Shown here: piece by piece, positions 1 to 10,966 of the stretch
How positions within the stretch are numbered: the first letter of the stretch is position 1
Layout of the letters: the number at the start of each line of letters is the position of its first letter
Source of the DNA: Roseiarcus sp963794155
GTDB taxonomy: Bacteria > Pseudomonadota > Alphaproteobacteria > Rhizobiales > Beijerinckiaceae
DNA length: 64,000 nt
Reading direction: 5' to 3'
Assembly: GCA_963794155.1 (NCBI GenBank)
Contig: CAWCCX010000008.1
Location: 558,001 to 622,000 of the forward strand
Notes under the pieces: model-generated
What the model was told of the DNA's origin: nothing
The model's input: the letters and a program-made list of their open reading frames with translations, nothing else
The model's database searches: none
Position numbers and translations under genes: made by a program

Positions 1-217
1 GCAGCCGGGAGGAGAGGGGAGCGCTTCGGGCGGAGAGCGGGCGTTCGTTCCGGTGCTGGCGCGGGCGGCGGTCGCGGTCGGCGTCGCCGGCGTCTTCATC
101 GAGACCCATCAGGATCCCGACCGCGCACCTTCCGACGGCCCCAATATGGTGCCATTGAAAGACTTCGAGGCGCTCGTCGCCGAACTCCAGGAATTCGACC
201 GGCTCGCGAAACGCTGA
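1..217 (+). CDS. kdsA: KdsA (3-deoxy-8-phosphooctulonate synthase), C-terminal end only
   Basis: Partial gene entering from the left edge; the readable frame starts at base 2 and stops at TGA 215-217, giving about 71 residues. They contain the KdsA C-terminal pattern 'GGERAFVPVLARAAVAVGV' followed by 'GVFIETHQDPDRAPSDGPN' and 'MVPLKDFEALVAELQEFD'. In KdsA the HxDPxxAPSDGPNM stretch lines the active site that condenses phosphoenolpyruvate with arabinose 5-phosphate, a cytoplasmic step in Kdo and lipopolysaccharide synthesis. The start and N-terminal two thirds lie outside the window. The frame is intact as far as visible. Confidence 0.93.
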   Translation, partial: QPGGEGSASGGERAFVPVLARAAVAVGVAGVFIETHQDPDRAPSDGPNMVPLKDFEALVAELQEFDRLAKR

Positions 218-246
218 GCTTTCGCGCTCTGGCCAACGCCTGTCAT

Positions 247-1200
247 ATGACGGTCGCGTGGGCGGAATATCTCGGACGACCGGCCGCGAAGACGAGTCCA
301 ATGGACAAGTACCTCTTCAGCTATGCAACCGCGAGCGATCCCCCGATCAAGCGAGGTCTGATCAGGCTGGTCGAAAAAGCAACCGGCCAGCCTAAGCTCA
401 AGCGGATCTATATGCACAACCAGCGCTTTCCGCGCGCTGACGAATCCTTCTGGCAGGCGGCGGTGCGGTCGCTCGAACTCGACGTCCGCTACGACGCCGA
501 CGCGCTCGCGGCTGTTCCCAAGACCGGCTCGGTCGTGTTCGTCGCCAATCACCCATATGGCGTGCTCGACGGTATCGTGATGGCGTGGCTGGTGAGCAAG
601 GTCAGAAGCGATTTCGTCGTCCTCACCCATGTCGTGCTGACGCGCGCGCCGGAGGCGGCGCGGTTCATTCTGCCGATCGATTTCTCCGGCACCGAGGAGG
701 CGGGGCGGACCAACCTCGCCTCTCGCGCCGCGGCGCGCGCCCAGCTTGAGCGCGGCGGGGCGGTGGTGGTGTTTCCAGCTGGCGCGATCTCGACCGCGCC
801 CGACAAACTCGGCCTCAAGCCCGCGGTCGATGGGCGATGGCAGCCGTTCGTTTCGCAGCTCATCCAGCGCTCGGAGGCGACGGTCGTTCCGATCTGGTTC
901 GGCGGCCAGAACAGCCGTCTCTTCCAAATCGCCAGTCACCTCAGCCTGACCTTGCGCCTCTCGCTCATTTTCCATGAAGTCAAGACCCGAATCGGGACAA
1001 GCCTACCGGTCCTGATCGGGGCGCCGGTTCCGTTCGCCTCGATCGCCGCAATCCGGAACCGGCAGGCGCTCGCCGACGAGCTCAGGGCCCGCGTCTATGG
1101 GCTGGCGAGGCTTGCGGCGGCCTTAGACAAGCCGCGCCGCCGGGCGCGCAAGCTTTTGCCTCGACGGCCCGCCGCCCATCGAGCGCGCCGGGCGGCGTAG
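247..1200 (+). CDS. Lysophospholipid acyltransferase family protein (PlsC/hemolysin-like)
   Basis: The 317-residue product carries an acyltransferase block 1-like motif 'ANHPYGVLDG' near residues 100-109, where the catalytic His is followed by an Asp, and a block 3-like 'VVFPAGAIS' near residues 175-183. This is the pattern of PlsC-like and 'hemolysin-type' 1-acyl transferases that use acyl-CoA or acyl-ACP to acylate a lysolipid at the inner membrane. The His-Asp spacing is one residue longer than canonical HX4D, as in the ornithine-lipid/hemolysin branch. ATG 301 (protein beginning MDKYLFSY) is an alternative start; neither start has a strong Shine-Dalgarno. The Arg/Pro-rich basic C-terminus is probably disordered. 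It lies 29 bases after kdsA on the same strand and may be cotranscribed. The acceptor lipid cannot be told from sequence. Confidence 0.75.
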   Translation: MTVAWAEYLGRPAAKTSPMDKYLFSYATASDPPIKRGLIRLVEKATGQPKLKRIYMHNQRFPRADESFWQAAVRSLELDVRYDADALAAVPKTGSVVFVANHPYGVLDGIVMAWLVSKVRSDFVVLTHVVLTRAPEAARFILPIDFSGTEEAGRTNLASRAAARAQLERGGAVVVFPAGAISTAPDKLGLKPAVDGRWQPFVSQLIQRSEATVVPIWFGGQNSRLFQIASHLSLTLRLSLIFHEVKTRIGTSLPVLIGAPVPFASIAAIRNRQALADELRARVYGLARLAAALDKPRRRARKLLPRRPAAHRARRAA

Positions 1201-1237
1201 TCCACGACGGTTCCGTTCGTCGTCGGGCGAGGCGGCC

Positions 1238-1702
1238 TTATGCGCGCCCGCGATAGGGAGCGACGCCCTGATCGGGCAGCCAGACGCCTTTTGGTAGCTT
1301 GCCGCTTTGCCAGAAGACGTCGATCGGCATGCCCCCGCGCGGGAACCAGTAGCCGCCGATTCTGAGCCACCGAGGGTTGAGCAGGCCGACCAGATCCTTG
1401 CCGATTCGCACGGTGCAGTCTTCGTGGAACGCGCCGTGATTGCGGAAGCTGGCGAGGTAGAGCTTCAGCGACTTCGATTCGAGGATCCATTTGTCCGGCG
1501 CATAATCGATGACGAGATGGGCGAAGTCAGGCTGCCCCGTCACCGGGCAGATCGAGGTGAATTCCGGGGCGGTGAATCGGGTGATATAGTCGGTGTCGGC
1601 CTGCGGGTTCGGCGCTCGATCGAGCGTCTTGGCCTCCGGCGCAGCGGGAATTTGTGACTTCCGCCCAAGGTGGGCGAAGGCGGGTTCGGCTTTTCTGCTC
1701 AT
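1238..1702 (-). CDS. queF: NADPH-dependent 7-cyano-7-deazaguanine reductase QueF
   Basis: The 154-residue product is the short (unimodular) QueF type. It reduces preQ0 nitrile to preQ1 amine in queuosine tRNA modification, in the cytoplasm. Visible signatures: 'FTSICPVTGQPDFAHL' with the catalytic Cys at residue 52 and Asp at 59, and the family motif 'ESKSLKLYLASFRNHGAFHE' at about 75-94, which supplies NADPH- and substrate-binding residues. Length matches the family. The gene converges with the acyltransferase, ending 38 bases from it. No other queuosine genes are in view. The N-terminal 30 residues are not conserved, so a later start is possible. Confidence 0.93.
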   Translation of the reverse strand: MSRKAEPAFAHLGRKSQIPAAPEAKTLDRAPNPQADTDYITRFTAPEFTSICPVTGQPDFAHLVIDYAPDKWILESKSLKLYLASFRNHGAFHEDCTVRIGKDLVGLLNPRWLRIGGYWFPRGGMPIDVFWQSGKLPKGVWLPDQGVAPYRGRA

Positions 1703-1740
1703 GGGCCCCGTTTAAACCCAAAGCCCCTTCCGCGGCGAGC

Positions 1741-1977
1741 CTATTTGTACTGCCCTTTCAGTTGCCCGGCGCCGAATTGCGACGAGACATAGCCGCTGAG
1801 CCGCACGCAGACGCCGTTCGCCGCCAGCACGCCAGGATTGCCGGCGATGTCGCACTTCTTGGCAGGCTCGGCCTTGGTCGGGTTCTTGTTCTGAGCGGGC
1901 AGTTCCGCACCGTGCCCGGCGGCTGCGCCGAGGACCATGAGCGCGAGAGCGCAAGCCAGGCATCGTTTGACAATCAT
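1741..1977 (-). CDS. Small exported protein with a porin-N-terminus-like segment
   Basis: The 78-residue product starts at the ATG at 1977 (MIVKRCLACALALMVLGAAA), chosen because it is preceded by AGGACGA at a suitable distance and begins a clear Sec signal peptide ending near 'GHGA'. The mature part is about 54 residues and has two cysteines. Its tail 'VCVRLSGYVSSQFG' resembles the first beta-strand segment of alphaproteobacterial porins ('CLKIGGYV' type), although the barrel is absent. I infer a small periplasmic or outer-membrane-associated protein, possibly derived from a porin N-terminus. It sits 38 bases downstream of the queF start on the same strand, so queF would follow it in a transcript. 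Confidence 0.6.
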   Translation of the reverse strand: MIVKRCLACALALMVLGAAAGHGAELPAQNKNPTKAEPAKKCDIAGNPGVLAANGVCVRLSGYVSSQFGAGQLKGQYK

Positions 1978-2146
1978 GAGCTTCGTCCTGACGAGGGCGC
2001 GGGCGCGGGAGACGCGGCCAAATGCTGAAAACGCAGAGAGGCGCATAGACGCCATATTGGGCGGCTATGGGGCGGCCGGCAAGGTTGCGACTCAGCGAGC
2101 AATCCGCGAGGAATAGGCCCAAGGCGAAGCGGGGAGCGCGCAAGGC

Positions 2147-5100
2147 ATGGAGATGAGGTCCCCTTTTGCGCGCCCCTTTGTGCGCCGGCCCGTTGGCCCG
2201 ACTTCACTCGCGGCGGGCGGCGCGGCGCTGCTCGCAGTCGGCTTCTACGCGGCGATCGCGGCGCGTCAGCCGATCGTAGCCGCAATCGCTGGCGCTGTTG
2301 GGTTCGCTCTTCTGCGCTGGGCGCGGGCTGAGCGGCCCTATTCCGCGGCGCTCATCGTCGTTGACGCGGCGGCTTTCGCGATCTTCGCCATCCAGCGCAA
2401 CGATTCACTAGGATTCTGGCAGTTGCCCGGACCCTGGCCTGACGTCTGGCGGTTTGACCCGCCAGGGGCGACGATTGCGCTGATCGTCTACGCCGGCGGT
2501 TCGATCATGGCGCTCATCGCCGGTTATCGCGGCCTGCGGCTCATCGAGGCGATGAGCCTGATTGCGGTCCCTTTCCTGTTCAACCTGCTGATGACGACTG
2601 GCGCGGACTGGCACATGGCCGAGCTTGGCGCCATCGCGACCCCGCACGCCAACCTTCCGTTTCCCGTCCAGGTCGCGATCGGGCGCGCGCTTGCCTTATG
2701 GCTCGTCGGCGAGGCGATGCTGACGATCCTTAGCCTCATCAGCGTCAACCGGCTCCCGAGTTCGGCGCGCACACACGGGCTGTTTGCCCTGAGCGGCGCC
2801 GGCGCCGCCGCGACCCCGCTTATCGCCAACGCCGCGCAGATGGTTCCTCAGCCGTTCCTGGCGATTTTTTTCTCGAGCGTTTGCGCGGCGCTCGCCCAGG
2901 CGGGCCTATGGGCGATCGTCTATCTCCTCACCGGCATTACCCTCGATTGGCTCGGCGGCCGCCCGCCGCGCTTCGAGGCGGCCTGGGAGCATTGGCGAAC
3001 CGGCTTCGTCAAAGGCGCGATTTACGGCGCGCTGTTCATGGGCTTCATCCTCGTCGCGGCTCTCATCCTGCGCGCTCCCGGCGCGCCGACGATCCTCGAC
3101 CGCGCTGCGTTCCTGATCGGCCCCATCGGTGGCGCGCTCGCCTTTCCGCTCGCCCAGACGATCATGGGCAGCGCCGACGGGACGGCGCCATTCTTCGGCC
3201 GGCTAAGGCGCGCCTACCGCGATCCGCGCGGGCCGGCGCGTGGGATCGTCGCGGAACTCGGCCTGGCGCTCGCGTACCGCGCCGGCCTTGCCAATTACGA
3301 CGGCGGCGCGCGCTTTCTGGCGATGGCCTCGGTCGGGGCGCTCTGCTACGGCGGCGTCGATTTGGCCTTCGACGCCTGGAGCATCATCAACGGCGAGCGT
3401 CGGAAGCTGCAAACCTTGCGGCTCTATGCGCTGGGCCTCCTGCTCGGCGGCTTGGTCGCCGGGGCGCTCGGATGGTATTTCGATGCGGCGCAGCTTCAGG
3501 TGGTGGTCGCCAAGTTCTGGGCTTACGCCGACGTCAATTACCGCCTCGACGGGCGTCAGCTCGGCGACTTCACGACCTATCCGATCTTCAACAAATACGG
3601 GATGATCAACCTCGGCGAAGTGGCCGGCGGGGTCAGGCTCTTTTGGGCGGAATCGGTCGCAGGCGTCATCAATTGGTCGCTTGCGGCGCCGCTCTTTTCC
3701 ATCAATTACGTGCTCCTCGATGCGGGCTTGCAGAGAAGCCTGAGGCCGATCAAGACGCTGGTTAGCCCAAGCGGGGTCGAGGGCCTGGTCGAGCAGGGCG
3801 TGCGCGTTCTGCGCTGGGGCCTGTGGATGGCGCCGATCATCAACTCGTTCCTGCGCCAGTCGCCGGACCCGACCTGGTACAATCAGGATGGCGCGATCCG
3901 GTCCGGCGTCGCCATCGCAACCGAGGCTACGCACAGCCCGGGCGACTTCCGACAGTTCAGTCTAACGCTTTTTCTCGGCCTGCTCGCCTACGACTGGCTT
4001 CGCATCCTCATTTGGTTCGACCATATGGGGCTCAGGGTCGCGACTCTGGTCAACCTGTCCTTTCTCGGCGGCGACCGCGCCGATGAAGCGGCGGCGCGAT
4101 TCATCGGCCACCACGGACGCACCCGCGCCATTCCGGACGGCATCCGCCGTTTTGGCACCTGGGCGCCGCTGCTTATTCCCTTCTACATCCCGCGTGGTCC
4201 GGACTGGGACAAGGCCTGGACCGGGGCGGAGACGCTCGCGCGCGGCGGCGCTCCAGTGCCCGACGCAATCAGGACGCTCGGCTTCGCCTATGGCGCGGCG
4301 ATCGCCGCGGTGGCCGTGGCGGGCGTGGCGGCGGCGGTGAAGGAGCGCTCGAAATCGGGACCGGCGGCGCCCTGGCTCGAAGGCGCGCCGCTCGAACTTG
4401 GGCGGCGGCCCGATTGCTTCGTCTTCAACAACGGCGCTGTCGGGGTTGAGATTCAGCGCGACGGCCGCGGCGCGGCCTTCGTCATGGGGGCCGAGCGCGG
4501 CGGCGGCCCGATCGATCTCTTCCGCCGCCCGCTCGATCCGCTGCAGGCGCGCGGCCATTTTTTCTACGTGAGCGAGGACGGCGAGGCACCATGGTCGATC
4601 GGTTTCGAGCCGGGGCGTCGCGCGGGCGACTATAGGATCGAGGAGCCTGGCTTCAATCGGCTTGCGATCGTCAATGCGCTCAGCGGGATCGAGGCGCGGA
4701 TGGAGATCGCGCCCGATCCGCGCGGGGCGGTCTTGAGCTGGCGCGTCCGACTCGAGAACAGGTCGGACCGGCCGCGCCGGCTCCGTCTGACGAGCTTCTG
4801 CGAGATCGCAGGCGCTGAAACCGGGGCGTACGCGAAGGATCTCGATTTCGCCGGCATGCATATCGAGACCATGTTCGTGCGTCCGCTCAACGCCATTCTC
4901 GCGCGGAACCGGCTCTTGCGCTCGGCGCGCTCCGATCGCGGTGAAACCTCGTTCTTCGCCGTTAAACCGGGGGCGGGAACCGAGCTCGTCGGCTACGAGG
5001 ATTCGCGCATCCGCTTCATCGGCGAGGGTTCCCTCACCCGGCCGACCGGCTGCGAGCCTTGGCGCTGGCGCAAGCTCGACGACGAGGGCAAAGTCTGGAC

Positions 5101-7600
5101 CTTCGATCCGGCCGCGAGTTTCACTCTTCAAGCGTCGCTTGCCCCAGGCGGGGCAGCCGAGGCGGAATTCATCGTCGGCCGCGCCGACAACGCGGTGTGG
5201 GCGAGCGAATTGATCGCCCGGCGCCTGGACCTCGCGCCACTGCCCGAGCCAGAGCTGCAGACGCGCCTCTACGAAACGCGCGCCGTCGAGCCCTCGCCGG
5301 CGCTGCCGTCGCGATGGCCGTTCGGCTTCTCGGCCGACGGCAGGCAGCTCAGCCTCACACACCGCACGCCGCGCCCCTGGGCGCATGTGATGGCGAATGA
5401 AATCGGCATGGCGACGATGGTGTCCAACGACGGCGAGATTTTCTCCGCCTTTGGCAACGCACGCCAGAATGGGCTCTCCGCTTTCCGCTTTGACAGCGTC
5501 ACCGCCGTGCAGCCGGGACAGATTATCTATGTGCGCGACCTCGATAAAGACGAGTCCGGCGCGGTTGGTTTCGCACCGTTCCAGCCGCAGGATGCGACCT
5601 GCGAGGCGACTTACGAGCCCGGGGTCGCGACCTTTGTCACGAAGCGCGACGATCTGGCGATCGAGTATATCGTCTTCGTCCCGCCCGACTATCCGGGCGA
5701 CATGCGTCTCTTGAGCCTGCGCAATCTCGGCGCGAGTCCGAAGCGCCTGCGCATCGCGCCCTTTTTCGATCTCGCGCTCGAGGACAATCCGAACGCGAGC
5801 GTGGACAAGATCCGCGACGAGACCGTGGGCTCGACGCTCCTGTTCCAGAATCCAAGCAACGATTTCGAGCGCGGCGTCGCCTTTGCTGCGACGACTTTGC
5901 TTGAGCCGGCGACGGAGACCATACGCGCCCGGTTCTTCGGCGGGCCGGGACGCAATATCGTAACCCCGGCGATGGTCGAAACCGGCGCGAGCGACGGTGC
6001 CGCGCGCGACGACGGACGGCGAGTGGCCGCCTTCTGCGACGTGATCGTGCTGCCGCCCGGCGGTGAAACCAAGATCGCCATCGGCTTCGGCCAGGCGCCG
6101 AGCCGGGCCGAAGCCCTGGGCGCCGCCGCGCGCGTCGGCGTCGTCAGCGCCGAAAGCGAACTCGCGGCGACCCGCGCCTCCTGGGCCGAGCGGCTCGGCA
6201 AGGTGGAGGTCCGAACCAACCGACCGGACTTCGACCGACTGGTCAACACGTGGCTGCCCTACCAGCTCTACGTCTCGCGGCTGTTCGGCCGCCTCGGCCC
6301 GAACCAGCTTGGCGGAGCGACCGGCTATCGCGACCAGTTGCAGGACGTGCTGCCGCTTGCGCTCATCGAACCCAGGCTGACCCGGGCGCAGATCGTGTTG
6401 CACGCAAGCCAGCAGTTCCGCGAGGGCGACGTGCTCAAATGGTGGCATCGCGCGCCCGGCGGCGGCACGGGTCTTGGCCAACGGACCAAGGCGGCGGACC
6501 CGCACCTTTGGCTGCCCTACGCACTCGCTCGCTACGTACGCCACACCGGCGACCGAACAGTGCTCGACGAGACAACGCCCTTTCTCGAGGGCGAAGCCGT
6601 CCCGGCCGACGAGGAGACCTGGATCGTCATTCCGCGCCCCTCGCGCGAGAGCGCGACCGTCTATGAGCATGCGCGCCTCGCGATCGACTTCACCCTCGAG
6701 CATCTCGGCGCTAACGGTCTGCCGCTGTTGCGCGCCGGCGACTGGAACGACGGCGTCGACGCGCTCGGCCGCCGCGACATCGGGACCAGCGTCTGGATGG
6801 GCTTCTTTCTTTTCAACGTGCTCGACGGCTTCATCCCTCTCGCGCGCGTGAAAGGGGACGAGACATTCGCCGCCCGCTGCGAGGCGGCGCTCGCCGGACA
6901 GCGCCAGGCGCTGGAAGTCGGCTGGCGCGGCGACCACTACCTGCTCGACTTCGCCGACGACGGACGCGAGGTCGACGTCCGCAACGCGATGACGAGCGGC
7001 TGGGCCGCCTATTCCGGCGCCTGCGACGACAAACGCGCCCTAGCCGCGATCGAGGGCGGCCTGAAAGGGATCGAGCGTCCGAGCCGCGTGCTGCTGCTCG
7101 AGACCCCGTTCTACGAGCATTCGCAACCCTACCCGGGCCGCATCGCCGATTATCCGCCCGGCGTACGTGAGAACGGCGCCCAATACAGCCACGGCGCCAC
7201 CTGGATCGTCGATGGCTTCATCCGCCTGGCGCTCTCCGCCCACGCGAGGGACGACGGCGAATCGGCCGCCCGGCTCCTCGCCCGCGCTTTCGAGATCTTC
7301 GAAAAGATCTCGCCGATGAAGAAGACCGACCCTGAGAACATTGCCGTTTATGGTCTCATTCCCACCCAGCAACCGGCTGACATTTACGAAGGTTGGGGCC
7401 ACGGTGGGCGAGGGGGCTGGTCTTGGTATACCGGTTCGGCCGCGCGCATGCTGTCGGCGGCCTACGCGCTCATCGGGATCGAGCAGGAGAATGGCCGCAT
7501 CGGCGCCCGCGCCGATCTGTTCGAGCCCAAAGGGGAACTTGAGGTCCAGTCGCTGCGCATCGGCAAATCGACCTGGAAGCGCGACGACCTCAAAGGTTGA
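2147..7600 (+). CDS. Giant membrane protein with C-terminal GH94 (glycosyltransferase 36-like) phosphorylase module
   Basis: The product has 1,817 residues. Residues about 25-620 contain many hydrophobic segments, consistent with a polytopic inner-membrane domain. Residues about 730-1100 and 1130-1380 look like two beta-rich carbohydrate-binding (GH94 N-terminal) regions. From about 1390 to 1800 runs an (alpha/alpha)6 catalytic module with 'GGATGYRDQLQDVLPLAL', 'QFREGDVLKWWHRAPGGGTG' and 'GDWNDGVDALG'. Asp at about 1532 in GDWND aligns with the general acid of cellobiose/chitobiose phosphorylases. NdvB cyclic beta-1,2-glucan synthase also ends in GH94 modules, but I see no GT84/GT2-like glycosyltransferase domain here, so a glucan phosphorolysis or trimming role is inferred. 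The ATG is preceded by GGGGAGCG. Codon use matches the neighbours. Confidence 0.72.
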   Translation: MEMRSPFARPFVRRPVGPTSLAAGGAALLAVGFYAAIAARQPIVAAIAGAVGFALLRWARAERPYSAALIVVDAAAFAIFAIQRNDSLGFWQLPGPWPDVWRFDPPGATIALIVYAGGSIMALIAGYRGLRLIEAMSLIAVPFLFNLLMTTGADWHMAELGAIATPHANLPFPVQVAIGRALALWLVGEAMLTILSLISVNRLPSSARTHGLFALSGAGAAATPLIANAAQMVPQPFLAIFFSSVCAALAQAGLWAIVYLLTGITLDWLGGRPPRFEAAWEHWRTGFVKGAIYGALFMGFILVAALILRAPGAPTILDRAAFLIGPIGGALAFPLAQTIMGSADGTAPFFGRLRRAYRDPRGPARGIVAELGLALAYRAGLANYDGGARFLAMASVGALCYGGVDLAFDAWSIINGERRKLQTLRLYALGLLLGGLVAGALGWYFDAAQLQVVVAKFWAYADVNYRLDGRQLGDFTTYPIFNKYGMINLGEVAGGVRLFWAESVAGVINWSLAAPLFSINYVLLDAGLQRSLRPIKTLVSPSGVEGLVEQGVRVLRWGLWMAPIINSFLRQSPDPTWYNQDGAIRSGVAIATEATHSPGDFRQFSLTLFLGLLAYDWLRILIWFDHMGLRVATLVNLSFLGGDRADEAAARFIGHHGRTRAIPDGIRRFGTWAPLLIPFYIPRGPDWDKAWTGAETLARGGAPVPDAIRTLGFAYGAAIAAVAVAGVAAAVKERSKSGPAAPWLEGAPLELGRRPDCFVFNNGAVGVEIQRDGRGAAFVMGAERGGGPIDLFRRPLDPLQARGHFFYVSEDGEAPWSIGFEPGRRAGDYRIEEPGFNRLAIVNALSGIEARMEIAPDPRGAVLSWRVRLENRSDRPRRLRLTSFCEIAGAETGAYAKDLDFAGMHIETMFVRPLNAILARNRLLRSARSDRGETSFFAVKPGAGTELVGYEDSRIRFIGEGSLTRPTGCEPWRWRKLDDEGKVWTFDPAASFTLQASLAPGGAAEAEFIVGRADNAVWASELIARRLDLAPLPEPELQTRLYETRAVEPSPALPSRWPFGFSADGRQLSLTHRTPRPWAHVMANEIGMATMVSNDGEIFSAFGNARQNGLSAFRFDSVTAVQPGQIIYVRDLDKDESGAVGFAPFQPQDATCEATYEPGVATFVTKRDDLAIEYIVFVPPDYPGDMRLLSLRNLGASPKRLRIAPFFDLALEDNPNASVDKIRDETVGSTLLFQNPSNDFERGVAFAATTLLEPATETIRARFFGGPGRNIVTPAMVETGASDGAARDDGRRVAAFCDVIVLPPGGETKIAIGFGQAPSRAEALGAAARVGVVSAESELAATRASWAERLGKVEVRTNRPDFDRLVNTWLPYQLYVSRLFGRLGPNQLGGATGYRDQLQDVLPLALIEPRLTRAQIVLHASQQFREGDVLKWWHRAPGGGTGLGQRTKAADPHLWLPYALARYVRHTGDRTVLDETTPFLEGEAVPADEETWIVIPRPSRESATVYEHARLAIDFTLEHLGANGLPLLRAGDWNDGVDALGRRDIGTSVWMGFFLFNVLDGFIPLARVKGDETFAARCEAALAGQRQALEVGWRGDHYLLDFADDGREVDVRNAMTSGWAAYSGACDDKRALAAIEGGLKGIERPSRVLLLETPFYEHSQPYPGRIADYPPGVRENGAQYSHGATWIVDGFIRLALSAHARDDGESAARLLARAFEIFEKISPMKKTDPENIAVYGLIPTQQPADIYEGWGHGGRGGWSWYTGSAARMLSAAYALIGIEQENGRIGARADLFEPKGELEVQSLRIGKSTWKRDDLKG

Positions 7601-7819
7601 ACCAAAGCAGGCGCGGCCAACACGGCCGCGAGCGGAATCGCGTGGGGCCACACTTTTTGCTTGCCTCCGCCCTGCGACGGTCGGCCGCAGCGCGACTTTG
7701 GTCCGAAACTGATCCGAAAAGCCCAGCGCCGCGTTGCGGCAAGGCGCGGTTTCTGGCAAGAGGCGCCCAGAAACTAGCCGTGGGAGACCAGCTGCGGCGT
7801 ACCAACGGGGCTTTACGCA
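7601..7819 (+). promoter_or_regulatory. hppA upstream region (no defined element)
   Basis: A 219-base gap between the GH94 protein and hppA, both on the plus strand. It probably contains the hppA promoter. No convincing -35/-10 pair, operator or riboswitch could be picked out by eye. The ribosome-binding site of hppA is weak (GGGG about 10 bases before the ATG). Confidence 0.25.
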
Positions 7820-9951
<2,132 letters not shown>

Positions 9952-9961
9952 GCGGGATCGA

Positions 9962-9983
9962 CGGCGCGGCGGGCGGCGCGCCG
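9962..9983 (+). terminator. Possible hairpin downstream of hppA
   Basis: A 7-bp GC stem (CGGCGCG at 9962-9968 with CGCGCCG at 9977-9983) lies 11 bases after the hppA stop and is followed by CATATTAATC rather than a clean T-run. It could be a weak intrinsic terminator for hppA. Confidence 0.3.
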
Positions 9984-10383
9984 CATATTAATCGGCCTTC
10001 GGAAGCGTCCCGAAGCGCAAAACGAAACCAATCTTTCGCCAAACGCGACAAAAGGCTTCGCGAGCAGGGGCGTAAGTCCTTGAAATCCTTGGGGCGCGAA
10101 ATCGGTCATTTCGCGGAATCATGTATTTTCAAGGGCTTAACGGTCATTTTGTTTCGGGCCGATACCGCCCACTGGCCTCCTTCTCCGCCAAGCGGCCCCG
10201 AACGCCTGTCCAGCGCTTGGCCCGGATGAGACACAGTAGCATGTTTTCTGTTTCCAGAAAATAGAATCCTCATGGGATCTGATTTTACGGACCATGCGGC
10301 GCTGGCGGGTTGGCCCTCGGGCGTCACGACAGGATCGGCGCATATTGTCACCCCGGCGTTCGCGGGCATGACAAAGCCAGCCC
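9984..10383. other. Gene-free stretch between hppA and bamE, holding a dispersed repeat fragment
   Basis: About 400 bases with no supportable gene, lying between convergent hppA and bamE. No tRNA cloverleaf or riboswitch was recognised. 10240-10265 has the AT-rich imperfect inverted repeat 'TTTTCTGTTTCCAGAAAA'. Towards bamE, 10346-10372 carries the 'GTCACCCCGGCGTTCGCGGG' / 'CATGAC' type sequence, a common dispersed palindromic repeat in GC-rich proteobacteria and related to the element at 12962-13036. Confidence 0.5.
10346..10372. repeat. Dispersed intergenic repeat fragment, copy 1
   Basis: GTCACCCCGGCGTTCGCGGG followed by CATGAC, located just after the bamE stop. It shares the 'TTCGCGGGCATGACA' core with 13023-13037, so at least two copies are in this window. 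The type resembles REP/BIME-like elements placed downstream of genes. Confidence 0.6.
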
Positions 10384-10839
10384 TCAGGTCCACTTGAACA
10401 GGCCGCCCATCATGTTGCGCAGGAAGTCGGGCTCCTGGCCGCCGGTCGGGGTGGTGCGGCTGACGAAATCGAACACCTTGCCGTCCTGCATGCCGTAATT
10501 GGCGATCCGGCCGACCTTGCCGTCCTTGTCGAAATAGACCGCGAGCACATGCTGGTCGGTCATCTGGACCGGCATGAACTGAAGCGTGTGCTTCATTTTC
10601 TGGCCGATGTAGTACCAAGCGTCGCCGCCGACCGTCGAGGTGGTCGAGGGGGTGCCGAGCAGGGCGAGCGCTTCGGGCTTGGTCGTGGCGCCGACCTTGA
10701 CCTGCGACAGCGTGTCTTCGTCGACCTGATAGCCGCGATCGAAGTCGCCATCGTAACCGAGGCAACCGCTGAGCGCCAACGCGGCGCAGGCCGCCAATCC
10801 CAGCATTGCGCGACGACGGATGTTGGGCGGCATTTGCAT
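10384..10839 (-). CDS. bamE: Outer membrane protein assembly factor BamE (SmpA/OmlA) lipoprotein
   Basis: The 151-residue precursor has a lipoprotein signal peptide with lipobox 'LALSGC' (Cys 26), so it should be lipidated and sent to the inner face of the outer membrane. The mature part has the BamE pattern: 'VDEDTLSQVKVGATTKPEAL' followed by 'ALLGTPSTTSTVGGDAWYYI', the helix-turn-strand opening of the fold, and ends in a beta-rich region. BamE supports the BAM complex in beta-barrel insertion. The ATG is preceded by AGAGAGG. It is divergent from the ubiquinol-cytochrome c chaperone gene across 127 bases, which is the usual arrangement in Rhizobiales. Confidence 0.9.
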   Translation of the reverse strand: MQMPPNIRRRAMLGLAACAALALSGCLGYDGDFDRGYQVDEDTLSQVKVGATTKPEALALLGTPSTTSTVGGDAWYYIGQKMKHTLQFMPVQMTDQHVLAVYFDKDGKVGRIANYGMQDGKVFDFVSRTTPTGGQEPDFLRNMMGGLFKWT

Positions 10840-10966
10840 TCAGCCTCTCTTTCGACCAGCCTTTCGGCTTGCCAGACCGGGCCGGGATGCCTAACTCATG
10901 CCGCCTTGCCAAAGCAAGGCGCAAGCCCGCGAGTCCTAATCTTTCTGGCCGCCCGAGGGGATCGGC

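Noticed and set aside
3962..6937. Long open frame (about 990 codons) on the minus strand inside the GH94 gene
   Set aside because: High-GC antisense shadow of the plus-strand gene; translation is Arg/Ala-rich with no family motifs.
2147..7600. NdvB cyclic beta-1,2-glucan synthase
   Set aside because: Shorter than NdvB and the N-terminal region shows no glycosyltransferase motifs, so only the GH94 module is supported.
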